Source of the DNA: Corynebacterium durum
GTDB taxonomy: Bacteria > Actinomycetota > Actinomycetes > Mycobacteriales > Mycobacteriaceae
DNA length: 64,000 bases
NCBI RefSeq assembly: GCF_030408675.1
Contig: NZ_CP047200.1
Location: 744,001-808,000, forward strand
Direction: 5' to 3'
Shown: piece by piece, positions 51,015 through 58,684 of the stretch
Layout: each line of letters starts with the position of its first letter
Position numbering within the stretch: the first letter of the stretch is position 1
Notes under the pieces: model-generated
What the model saw: only the letters and a program-made list of their open reading frames with translations
Databases searched by the model: none
Told to the model about the DNA's origin: nothing
Made by a program: the position numbers and the translations under genes

Positions 51015-51470
51015 GTGAGTTCTGTTGCGTACTACATCCCGATTGATCAACGCCAGGCCGACGAACTACGTCACAGTGCTGACGCGAGTGCGTGGGCGGA
51101 GGAAAGGTTGGAGGAGGTGGTGTTGAACGGGGCGTCGATAATAGATGACCAGCAGTGGATGGGCATGTATTTTGCGCTGCGACAGCTACCCCAAGCGCAG
51201 GTGACGCCGGAGCTTCCGCAGGCGGCGACTGGGATCGAGCAGCTGGGGGAGGAGCCGCCAGTGGTGTTGGTGCCCGCCGAGGCCGTCTCCGCAATAGCAG
51301 ATGCACTATCAGGGGTGGGTGCTGAGGAACTTGAGGCGGCTGCAGAGAACGTTCGGGCCGAGTACCCCGATGTGCTGCTTGACGACGCCGAGACATCGCT
51401 GAAGGCTCTCACCGCTCTGTATCGAGAGGCTGCTGAGTCGGGTAAAACCGTGGCGGTTGTGGTGTCGTAG
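51015..51470 (+). CDS. DUF1877 (YfbM-like) protein
   Basis: A 151-aa protein. AAGGAGGA at 51003-51010 sets GTG 51015 (VSSVAYYIPIDQRQADEL). Its layout fits DUF1877: an opening strand AYYIPID, the IIDDQQWMGMYFAL segment (family WxxLHxxL region), a middle part PPVVLVPAEAVSAIADALSGVGAEEL, and a final helix-strand LYREAAESGKTVAVVVS. The function of the family is unknown. The gene is divergent from the beta-helix gene with only about 46 bp between starts, so they may share a control region. Confidence 0.6.
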   Translation: MSSVAYYIPIDQRQADELRHSADASAWAEERLEEVVLNGASIIDDQQWMGMYFALRQLPQAQVTPELPQAATGIEQLGEEPPVVLVPAEAVSAIADALSGVGAEELEAAAENVRAEYPDVLLDDAETSLKALTALYREAAESGKTVAVVVS

Positions 51471-51614
51471 CTGGGCGTTACAGTGGCTTGCGCGTGTTAT
51501 GTTAGGGGTGTTGGAATGCATACCCCCGCACGGCTTGTTTTGCTGCGGGGTCGGAAATTTCATTCTAAGCTGTACTGGATACTATCTCGTGACTGGACCC
51601 AAAGGGGTGCTCTT

Positions 51615-51893
51615 TTGACTAACTTAAAACCAAATTTCACCGACGTTGATGGCCGTAAAATTGTCACCCGCATCGTTGAGCACAAGGACTTTGAATATTT
51701 ATCAGTAGAGCTGCTTAATGAGGAGGACGGTACCACCGAAATTCTCATGAGACTGAACATGTACGACGCCAAGAAAATGGGTAGCGCTTGCGACGTGTTT
51801 CTCCAGCACACCGTGGCTAAAAACTTCGGCAACTTTAGTGGGCATCTTTCCCCAACGGAACGCGCCGACCTGTTCAATGACGACGACGTTTAA
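51615..51893 (+). CDS. Small acidic protein, unknown function
   Basis: A 92-aa protein starting (TTG 51615) MTNLKPNFTDVDGRKIVTRIVEH. AAAGGGG at 51601-51607 with 7-nt spacing supports this start over frames reaching further upstream. The sequence has regular secondary-structure character (FEYLSVELLNEEDGTTEILMRLNMYDAKKMG) without motifs. A strong terminator follows 9 bp after the stop, which supports a real transcript. I do not recognise the family. Confidence 0.55.
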   Translation: MTNLKPNFTDVDGRKIVTRIVEHKDFEYLSVELLNEEDGTTEILMRLNMYDAKKMGSACDVFLQHTVAKNFGNFSGHLSPTERADLFNDDDV

Positions 51894-51902
51894 AACACAG
51901 TG

Positions 51903-51931
51903 AACCTGCCTACGAAAGGCAGGTTTTTCTT
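51903..51931 (+). terminator. Terminator between the small gene and cobF
   Basis: AACCTGCCT (51903-51911) pairs with AGGCAGGTT (51917-51925) around ACGAA, followed by TTTCTT. It lies 25 bp before cobF, separating the two transcripts. Confidence 0.85.
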
Positions 51932-51949
51932 ATCAAGGAGGCCATAAAG

Positions 51950-52702
51950 GTGCGCCACATACGAGTAATAGGAATAGGTGCAGGTAATCCGCAGCACATC
52001 ACCCTCGAAGCCATCAGTGCGCTTCAGGGCGCCGACGCCGTTCTCGCCCTCGACAAAGGCGAAATCAAGGCCGACCTGCTCCAACTCCGACAACTCATCG
52101 TGGACACCCACGCCCCCGCGGTGCCCATCGTCACTGTTGACGACCCGCCCCGCGACCGCTACCCCCGCAACTACTCTTCCGAAGTCCGTCGCTGGCACCA
52201 AGCCCGCGCCCAGCTGCTTAACGACGCCCTGGTGGACACTGTTCCCGAGGATGGCACCGCCGCATTCCTTGTCTGGGGGGATCCCTCCCTTTACGACTCC
52301 ACTCTTCGCATCATCGACCACATGCGTGAAACCTGCGGACTCGAATGCGATGTGAGTGTTGTGCCCGGCGTTACTGCCGTCCAAGTACTGACCGCAGCGC
52401 ACGGCATCACCATCAACCGTATTGGCGAAGCCATCCATATCACTACTGGGCGAAACCTGCACGCCACCAGCGAAAAAGACCGGCGTAACTGCGTGGTCAT
52501 GCTCGACGGCGGCACCGCCTGGCAGGACGCCCACACTGAGCACACCTACATCTGGTGGGGAGCATATCTGGGTACATCCCAGCAAGAACTCCGTTATGGA
52601 TACGTCAAAGACGTGGGTGACGAGATTGCCGAGCTGAAAGCCTCTCTGCGTGAGGAACACGGGTGGATTATGGATACGTATTTGCTGCGAGAGGTTGATT
52701 GA
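51950..52702 (+). CDS. cobF: Precorrin-6A synthase (deacetylating) CobF
   Basis: A 250-aa SAM methyltransferase of the tetrapyrrole family. AAGGAGG at 51935-51941 sets GTG 51950 (VRHIRVIGIGAGNPQHITLEAI). Family motifs: VIGIGAGNP near the start, FLVWGDPSLYDSTLRII, VSVVPGVTAVQVLTAAHGI and the later CVVMLDGGTAWQD. CobF acts at the C-1 methylation with deacetylation in aerobic cobalamin synthesis. No other cob gene is present in the window, so the gene is isolated from its pathway here; whether the genome encodes the rest cannot be judged. Confidence 0.9.
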   Translation: MRHIRVIGIGAGNPQHITLEAISALQGADAVLALDKGEIKADLLQLRQLIVDTHAPAVPIVTVDDPPRDRYPRNYSSEVRRWHQARAQLLNDALVDTVPEDGTAAFLVWGDPSLYDSTLRIIDHMRETCGLECDVSVVPGVTAVQVLTAAHGITINRIGEAIHITTGRNLHATSEKDRRNCVVMLDGGTAWQDAHTEHTYIWWGAYLGTSQQELRYGYVKDVGDEIAELKASLREEHGWIMDTYLLREVD

Positions 52703-52740
52703 GTGGGGGGATTGATTGGTGAATATCTGGACGGTTGCTA

Positions 52741-53382
52741 CTAATAACGGGTAATAAGTTTGCTTTTCATTATTCCCCAATCAAAAAAGGAATCGTCTAT
52801 ATCACCACTGGAATAGGCGGATATATATGCGGGGCGATGGGGGAGTCCCATGTCGCCCTCATTATCTTCATAGAAGACCATTAACGCCCAGCCGTTGTAT
52901 ATCTCTTTCTGGAAGGGGTTGCAGTCTTCTCCTTCATATTCTGGGTTGAAAGTGTTTTCATAATGCTGGATGATATTGTTTGGGAGTTTTGAATCCCTTG
53001 CGATCATTAGTTTTCCGGCGGAGCGTAGTTCTGTGCCATAACATATCGAACTCAGTTCTTTGGGTGACACTGAGGGTGATATCTCAATAATTGCCCCGTA
53101 GTTTCGTTCCGTGGGTTGGAGGGCTTCGACAAGTATGGGTATGAGGTCAGCGTCTAGTTCTGGTGTTATATCCTTCCACCAATGCACTGTAACGTGATCA
53201 TTGTTTAACCAGCCATCAATTTTATCCTTGGTGCAGCGATCTGCAAAAAGAAAAAATTGTGTTCCTGGGTGTTTATTTACATACGTGACAAAACGATCAA
53301 AAGGAACCGTTGTGGGCTCATTCATGGCGTCCACTTCATAGAAATAGTATATGAAGTTACCGTCTGATTCTTGTGAGGGCAT
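52741..53382 (-). CDS. Uncharacterised AT-rich protein
   Basis: I do not recognise this 213-aa protein (MPSQESDGNFIYYFYEVDAM). It is acidic and rich in aromatic residues, with no signal, membrane segment or clear motif; FFLFADRCTKDKIDGWLNNDHVTVHWW and NGWALMVFYEDNEGD are the most structured parts. Its DNA is notably AT-richer than flanking genes and uses many AT-ending codons, which suggests recent acquisition. It lies between cobF and the TerD-related gene, both of different composition. Confidence 0.55.
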   Translation of the reverse strand: MPSQESDGNFIYYFYEVDAMNEPTTVPFDRFVTYVNKHPGTQFFLFADRCTKDKIDGWLNNDHVTVHWWKDITPELDADLIPILVEALQPTERNYGAIIEISPSVSPKELSSICYGTELRSAGKLMIARDSKLPNNIIQHYENTFNPEYEGEDCNPFQKEIYNGWALMVFYEDNEGDMGLPHRPAYISAYSSGDIDDSFFDWGIMKSKLITRY

Positions 53383-53475
53383 GGTGTTTCCTTATTCTAA
53401 CAGGGTGGAATAGAGGATTCCATTGTAGCCGATAATCGCGTAATGTAGTTCCTAATCGCGTGTGGATACTAGATG

Positions 53476-55698
53476 CTAGCAAGCATCTAAAAGAATTCTT
53501 GCCTGCGCTTGATCTGCAGCTTTGTCAATGGTTTTGGCATTGTGGGCGCGGGCCCACAGTCTCATTAACTCACCCACCGACAGTCGGTTCTTCGTGGCCT
53601 CCATCTCGGCTTGAGCCACTTTTAATACGTCTTGCTGTCCCATTGATGAACAACCGCCAAATTGATCGCCAATGGAAGTATCCAGCCAGATAAGCTCCCA
53701 CTGTTCAAGATCCACAATAAGCGGAATCGCTGAGATGGAACGAACAGTAACATGCGCAGCGGTTTCCACGGTACGGGGTTCAAACACTTGACCAGCCATG
53801 CTGTGGGTCCTGGTCATCACTCCGGCGACGGTGTCAATATCGGCAAATAACTCTCCGTTGTAACCTTTGTTAGATGAAACTATAGACATAATCGCGTAAC
53901 GGGCCGATGGGAATTTCTGTATAAAGTCCGGCCTTTTGCCAATCCGCGACAGTATGTGATTGTGCTTGTGGCGCAGCGTGATATCAATAAACTCGCACAT
54001 GCCATCCTGTGTCGAGGCATTGGTAATATCCCCTGAATGTGTGACAAAACCGTGCATAGGATTACGGATAATATTGGCGTAATCCAGAGAGTCGATAATA
54101 TGTTGGAAGTGGGTGTCGGTGAATACCACACCGAGACAGATATCGTGTCCGAACCCATGAACAAACATACGGATGATGTCGGTGGTATCTTTATCCGGCA
54201 ACGGAAGGCGTTCACCACGGCTGATGTGTCTTAGCTTTGGATAGATATCGTTGCCGAACCAGGGGACAAACATGCGGATAACATCAGTGATGTCCCTATC
54301 CTGCGCTGGAAGATGCTGACCACAACTGGCATGTCTTAGCCCTGACGAGGCATCACGCCTAACCAATTCTACTGGGGCATCACCAACTACTGGTACTGGC
54401 GCTATAGGCGGCGGGGCGGTGGCAAGGCGCGCGACCATGCCGTCCAGCAACGCTGCTGTGACATTGCCCAATAATTTTGCATCAACTTTCGTTATTACTC
54501 GTTCACGCAGCTTGTTACTGCGACTGCCCACCCGGGTAACCACCACACGCGAATCACGGTTTTGTAGGCCGTTATACGCCGAAATTAAAGTAGTCAACGA
54601 AACTTTGGACAGTACTTTGCGGGCTGTATTTTCGATAGCACGTGCTTTCTTCTCCCAGTCTTTTGTGCGCGATGACGTAGCCAGACGCATTAGGTGGTCC
54701 AAGCGGCGAACAAAGTTACCCGGGGTATGTTCTAGTAATCTGACTGCTTCAACCACGTCACTGGTCTCCAAGGCTGCTTCAATGCGGGAGTTTAAGGTGC
54801 GATAGTTGCTGTTTCCATGGATAACGTCAAGTTGGTGTTGCGCGGCCTGGTGGCCAGTGACATCAAAGGGGTGGATGCGCCGCATCAACCGCCGCCAGAG
54901 GTGACGACGGTGTGCCAGCAGGTCGAGGTTGAAGTCGTTGCTAAATCGTGCCAGTGCGGTGATGATGGCCACGCGGTGTCGCCTGGGTATAGGAGTGATG
55001 TTGACGGGGTGCTCGGCGCTGCAGAGCAGGTCGCGGGCGCGTTCGGAGTCATCCACGAACACAGTGAGCACGGTGCGCAGTACATCGTCAACATTGCGTG
55101 CGGAATCCAATCCTGCGCTCAGGGTGGCGTCCTGGTTGCCGCCGGTGGCGTACCACACGTCCCACAGCGCGGTCGCGAAGTTCTCACCGTTGCGGAAGGT
55201 GGCTGCCTGGAATAACGCAGCAGTGTCCGTGTCCAGGTATTCAGCGAGATCGTGCACAAACTCACGGTCTGCTTCTGACAAAGCCCTAGCCTTTTCCCAT
55301 TCGTTGACCAGCATGAGCGTGTCAGGTGTGACTAGTGCGAGCACTCGCGGTGAGGCGGTCTTCAGCTTTGAATGTTCGTCCGGTCGCCACTGCCTCAGTG
55401 TGAGGTAATGAGTTATGGCGTTGAAGAACACTGCACCATCGGATATGTTCATGACCTGCTCGGGGAAGCCTGGGTACATGGGCACCCATGTACGGTCCGC
55501 ACCAATAAGTTGTGCCGCCGTAGCTATAAGTTGTTTGAGTTCCTCCACGGGAAGTTGTTGAAGCTGTTCAGGGTTGGCGATAAATCCGAGGTTGAGTAGT
55601 TCGATTGCTGCGGTGGTGGCGACGATACGATTAGACGGAGAAGCGGCCGTGGGTCGAGCAACAAACAGTCCACGGCGCATAAACGCAGCGGTAGTCAT
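53476..55698 (-). CDS. TerD-related large protein (MXAN_6230/SCO0854-like)
   Basis: A 740-aa protein. The start MTTAAFMRRGLFVARPTAAS at 55698 has AAAGG 6 nt upstream. Residues 1 to about 430 are helical with WDVWYATGGN, NFVRRLDHLMR and VLSKVSLTTLISAYNGLQNRD. The C-terminal part is TerD-like: DYANIIRNPMHGFVTHSGDITNA, MCEFIDITL, RYAIMSIVSSNKGYNGELFADIDTVAGVMTR, GQVFEPRTVETAA and VDLEQWELIWLD. I recognise it as the MXAN_6230/SCO0854 type, associated with tellurium-resistance-like (Ter) proteins; the function is not known. A segment around residues 455-520 is duplicated (LPAQDRDITDVIRMFVPWFG / LPLPDKDTTDIIRMFVHGFG). Confidence 0.65.
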   Translation of the reverse strand: MTTAAFMRRGLFVARPTAASPSNRIVATTAAIELLNLGFIANPEQLQQLPVEELKQLIATAAQLIGADRTWVPMYPGFPEQVMNISDGAVFFNAITHYLTLRQWRPDEHSKLKTASPRVLALVTPDTLMLVNEWEKARALSEADREFVHDLAEYLDTDTAALFQAATFRNGENFATALWDVWYATGGNQDATLSAGLDSARNVDDVLRTVLTVFVDDSERARDLLCSAEHPVNITPIPRRHRVAIITALARFSNDFNLDLLAHRRHLWRRLMRRIHPFDVTGHQAAQHQLDVIHGNSNYRTLNSRIEAALETSDVVEAVRLLEHTPGNFVRRLDHLMRLATSSRTKDWEKKARAIENTARKVLSKVSLTTLISAYNGLQNRDSRVVVTRVGSRSNKLRERVITKVDAKLLGNVTAALLDGMVARLATAPPPIAPVPVVGDAPVELVRRDASSGLRHASCGQHLPAQDRDITDVIRMFVPWFGNDIYPKLRHISRGERLPLPDKDTTDIIRMFVHGFGHDICLGVVFTDTHFQHIIDSLDYANIIRNPMHGFVTHSGDITNASTQDGMCEFIDITLRHKHNHILSRIGKRPDFIQKFPSARYAIMSIVSSNKGYNGELFADIDTVAGVMTRTHSMAGQVFEPRTVETAAHVTVRSISAIPLIVDLEQWELIWLDTSIGDQFGGCSSMGQQDVLKVAQAEMEATKNRLSVGELMRLWARAHNAKTIDKAADQAQARILLDAC
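54163..54350 (-). repeat. Internal duplication in the TerD-related gene
   Basis: Two adjacent, diverged copies encode LRHxSxGxxLPxxDxDxTDxIRMFVxxFGxDI, each about 33 residues. Both peptide and DNA are similar but not identical, so the duplication is older than that in the tape measure gene. Confidence 0.75.
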
Positions 55699-56010
55699 GA
55701 TAAACCTTTGCAGGTAGGGAAGGTGCGAAGACAATTTATCCCCCAACTATCATGGCGCGTTGGGGGATAAGTGAGGAAAGAATGCCCGTGAATCTATTCC
55801 GAGGATAGTGTAAAAGTAACGAACAGATATGCCTCACGCAGATTTCAGTGAAGCATATGTGAAGCCTGAAATCAAGCCTTACAGATCTAGCAGGTTATCT
55901 GCTATTCGGCAGTGAGGGTGTTTGGTCTGGCTTGCAGGTCAAAGTTCTCAAAACGCTACCAACATCTCGTGTCTTGCGGTGGGGCTATTCGCGTCAGCCC
56001 CACATTCCTT
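55699..56010. other. Gap between mrx1 and the TerD-related gene
   Basis: This 312-bp interval holds the leader of the TerD-related gene and AT-rich sequence after mrx1. I see no gene, RNA or clear terminator in it. Confidence 0.5.
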
Positions 56011-56259
56011 TTATCCCGCAAGCTCGTCAAGTTTGCGCATGACAGCTCGGGCGCGGGGGTTGGTGGCGTGGCTGCCGTCGGGGTATTTGACGGTGGGGAC
56101 GATGCGGTTGCCGTCGTTGACGGATTTGACCCACTCGCCTGCGGCTTCGTCTTCGTCAACGTCAATGTTGACGTAGGTGACTCCAGCGGCATCAAGATCG
56201 CTAGTCAGGCGTTGGCAGAAGGGGCACCAGGTGGTGGTGTAGAGGGTGAGTTCATTCAT
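56011..56259 (-). CDS. mrx1: Mycoredoxin/glutaredoxin-like protein
   Basis: An 82-aa glutaredoxin fold with the active site C12-P-F-C15 in LYTTTWCPFCQRL, the cis-Pro segment NRIVPTVKYPDGSH, and a final helix with RAVMRKLDELAG. This is the actinobacterial mycoredoxin-1 type, which reduces mycothiol mixed disulphides. AAGGA precedes the ATG. It follows folA by 3 bp in the thyA-folA-mrx1 operon. Confidence 0.88.
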   Translation of the reverse strand: MNELTLYTTTWCPFCQRLTSDLDAAGVTYVNIDVDEDEAAGEWVKSVNDGNRIVPTVKYPDGSHATNPRARAVMRKLDELAG

Positions 56260-56262
56260 TGT

Positions 56263-56790
56263 TTAAGTCCTTACATAGGTGATGTATTTGTACCGTAGTG
56301 GCGTCTTTTTGCCGCCGACGCCACTAGAGTCAACACCATCGTCACTGCGAATAATCCCACGTTCGGAGGTGAGCCAGTCGGTTTCTGATTCGATGGTGAA
56401 TTCGCCTGTGATGTCAGGTGCGAAAACAGCACGGTTACCAAGGTGAGGGGCCAGGTGGGCGTCGATAAGTGTCATGGTGATGGCATCAACCAGAGGGAGT
56501 GTGCTGGCGTAGACTTGGCCACCGCCGATGATCCAGCCGTCTTGTGGGGGCTCTGTGGTCACGGTGGCGCCGGTGGACCAGTCGCCAGGCGGGCGGGTGG
56601 ATAGGATGATATTGTCACGGCCGGGCAGGGGGCGGCGGGGAAGTGATTCCCACGTGGCGCGGCCCATGATGATGGGGTGGTCGAGCGTGGTGTTTTTGAA
56701 GTGTGCTAGGTCTTCAGGCAGGTACCAAGGCATGTCGTGGCCGTTGCCGATGACGCGGTCGTGGGTTTGAGCCCAGATGGCGCGGAGCAT
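56263..56790 (-). CDS. folA: Dihydrofolate reductase
   Basis: A 175-aa DHFR: LRAIWAQTHDRVIGNGHDMPWYLPEDLAHFKNTTLDHPIIMGRATWESLPRRPLPGRDNIILSTRP and WIIGGGQVYASTLPLVDAITMT. It reduces dihydrofolate made by ThyA. The ATG overlaps the thyA stop by one base (TAATG). A C-terminal extension (SDDGVDSSGVGGKK) is a little longer than the usual 160 residues. Confidence 0.95.
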   Translation of the reverse strand: MLRAIWAQTHDRVIGNGHDMPWYLPEDLAHFKNTTLDHPIIMGRATWESLPRRPLPGRDNIILSTRPPGDWSTGATVTTEPPQDGWIIGGGQVYASTLPLVDAITMTLIDAHLAPHLGNRAVFAPDITGEFTIESETDWLTSERGIIRSDDGVDSSGVGGKKTPLRYKYITYVRT

Positions 56791-57593
56791 TAGACGGCGA
56801 CCTGTGCGCGGATGACGGGGTGTGGATCGTAGCCTGTGAAGGTGATGTCGTCGAAGGTGTACTCAAACATGCTGTCGGCTTTTCTGAGTTCTAGTTGCGG
56901 GTAGGGGCGGGGTTCGCGGCTGAGCTGAAGTTTGACCTGTTCGCGGTGGTTGTCGTAGATGTGGCAGTCGCCGCCCGTCCAAATGAATTCGCCGACTTTT
57001 AACCCTGCTTGCTGCGCAAACATGTGCGTGAGTAGCGAGTAGGAGGCGATGTTGAACGGTACCCCAAGGAACATGTCAGCGCTGCGCTGATAGAGCTGGC
57101 AGGACAGCGTCCCGTCCGCTACGTACAGCTGGAAAAGTAGGTGGCAGGGCGGCAGCGCCATGTTGTCGATCTCGGAGACGTTCCAGGCGGAGACGATGTT
57201 GCGGCGCGAGTCGGGGTTGTTTTTCAGCATGTCCAGCGCTCCTGCGATTTGGTCAATGTGCCCGCCGTTGGGAGTGGGCCAGCTGCGCCATTGCACACCG
57301 TAAACGGGGCCGAGTTCGCCGTCGGGGGATGCCCATTCGTCCCAAATGGTGATGCCGTGTTCGTGGAGGAAGGAGATGTTTGAATCGCCGCGCAGGAACC
57401 ATAACAGTTCCCCCACAATGGACTTGACGTGCACTTTTTTGGTGGTGATCAGTGGGAAGGAGTGCTGAAGATCAAAGCGGATTTGCTGCCCGAACAGGCT
57501 GGTTGTGCCGGTGCCGGTGCGGTCGTCTTTGTGGGTTCCGTGTTCAAGGATGGTGCGGAGGAGGTCTTCGTAGGGTGTGGCCACGCCAGTCAT
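56790..57593 (-). CDS. thyA: Thymidylate synthase ThyA
   Basis: A 267-aa thymidylate synthase. The start [19 protein letters not shown] at 57593 is supported by TACACT seven bases upstream (leaderless). Motifs: [41 protein letters not shown], the nucleophile in [30 protein letters not shown] and HIYDNHREQ. It methylates dUMP with methylene-tetrahydrofolate. The operon with folA closes the folate cycle; mrx1 follows. Confidence 0.96.
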   Translation of the reverse strand: MTGVATPYEDLLRTILEHGTHKDDRTGTGTTSLFGQQIRFDLQHSFPLITTKKVHVKSIVGELLWFLRGDSNISFLHEHGITIWDEWASPDGELGPVYGVQWRSWPTPNGGHIDQIAGALDMLKNNPDSRRNIVSAWNVSEIDNMALPPCHLLFQLYVADGTLSCQLYQRSADMFLGVPFNIASYSLLTHMFAQQAGLKVGEFIWTGGDCHIYDNHREQVKLQLSREPRPYPQLELRKADSMFEYTFDDITFTGYDPHPVIRAQVAV

Positions 57594-57600
57594 GGACAAT

Positions 57601-57606
57601 AGTGTA
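57601..57606 (-). promoter_or_regulatory. -10 element of thyA, leaderless arrangement
   Basis: On the minus strand TACACT ends 7 nt before the ATG, and no ribosome-binding site is present, indicating a leaderless mRNA. Confidence 0.5.
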
Positions 57607-57681
57607 CAGATGCTCGTACGGGTTCCGTGGAAGGGCATGGGAGGTTATTGTCGTGGCAACATACACTCTGTAGCGCAAGCA

Positions 57682-57785
57682 CTTGAACACTGCCAGTGCA
57701 AACTTTTGCATAGAAAAAGGTCTACCGTCAGGTATGGAAACGCCCTGTTTTCGTACCTGGCAGTGGACTCATATGACACGCATGG
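57682..57785. repeat. 104-nt structured intergenic repeat, copy 2
   Basis: Gapless alignment with 48442-48545 at offset 9,240. Hairpin arms 57719-57742 and 57746-57769 pair at 23 of 24 positions including wobbles. Several differences between copies are compensatory; the three-base loop is GGG in copy 1 and CCC here. Confidence 0.8.
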
Positions 57786-57891
57786 AAAATATGCTTATCC
57801 CCAAGCTGTAAAACACCCCATTTTCATGCTTGAGCATAAGCATACTGTGCGCCGGGAAGCGATGGTCTATCAAACTGCCACCCAACAGCCC

Positions 57892-58650
57892 CTAGTAACT
57901 CCCGTTCTCTTCCAGGAATCCCGCAGCTGCCTCTAGCATGTCGTCAGCGAGTTCGGGTCGGCAGATGAGGATATCAGGCAGGTAGGTGTCTTTGTTGTTG
58001 TAAGTGAGGGGAGATCCGTCGAGGCGAGAGCAGTGCAGCCCGGCGGCGGTGCAGACTCCCACAGGAGCAGCGCTGTCCCACTCGTATTGTCCACCTGCGT
58101 GGACGTAGGCGTCGGCATCGCCGAGGAGAACGTGCATGGCTTTAGCGCCGGCGGATCCCATTTTGGTGGTCTCAAAGCCGAACTTGTCGGCGATGTGGTG
58201 CGCGACGGCGGGCGCACGGTTGTGGGACACAACGATGTTGCGGGAGAGTGGCCCGAGGACGGCTTTGACGTCATCGGAGTGGAAGACTACGCCGAGGTCG
58301 GGCAGGCCGACGGCGGCGGTAATGGGGAGGCCGTTTTCAACGAGGGCGATGTGTACGGCCCAGTCTTGCCGCCCGGTGGCGAATTCTTTGGTGCCGTCAA
58401 GGGGGTCGATAATCCAGACGCGGTTTTTGCCGAGGCGCGCGGGGTTGTCGGCGGCTTCTTCGGAAAGGAATCCGTCGTCGGGTCGGTCTTGTTCGAGGAC
58501 GCGTGCGATCCAGCTTTGGGCGAGGTCGTCACCAGCCTCACCGAGGTTGCGGCCGCGGAGGAGGCCAACGTTTCGAACACCTTTGAGGATTTCGCCGGTG
58601 CCTTGCGCGAGGCGTCGGGTGAGGATGGAGTCGTCAAAGTGAACAGTCAT
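57892..58650 (-). CDS. cysQ: 3'(2'),5'-bisphosphate nucleotidase CysQ
   Basis: A 252-aa member of the inositol-monophosphatase superfamily. Metal-site motifs are FLSEEAADNPARL, WIIDPLDGTKEFATGRQDWAVHIALVENG and QYEWDSAAPVGVCTAAGLH. CysQ removes phosphate from 3'-phosphoadenosine phosphates formed in sulphate activation; the closely related inositol phosphatases share these motifs. It is divergent from lhr, with 34 bp between starts, and is separated from thyA by the structured repeat. Confidence 0.88.
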   Translation of the reverse strand: MTVHFDDSILTRRLAQGTGEILKGVRNVGLLRGRNLGEAGDDLAQSWIARVLEQDRPDDGFLSEEAADNPARLGKNRVWIIDPLDGTKEFATGRQDWAVHIALVENGLPITAAVGLPDLGVVFHSDDVKAVLGPLSRNIVVSHNRAPAVAHHIADKFGFETTKMGSAGAKAMHVLLGDADAYVHAGGQYEWDSAAPVGVCTAAGLHCSRLDGSPLTYNNKDTYLPDILICRPELADDMLEAAAGFLEENGSY

Positions 58651-58684
58651 AACTTAAATCCTAGTTGTTTGGTTGTATGGAGGT

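Noticed and set aside
49398..51470. Toxin-antitoxin system from the zeta-like kinase and DUF1877
   Set aside because: The genes are divergent or separated by the beta-helix gene, and the kinase is coupled to the beta-helix protein; no antitoxin features are seen.
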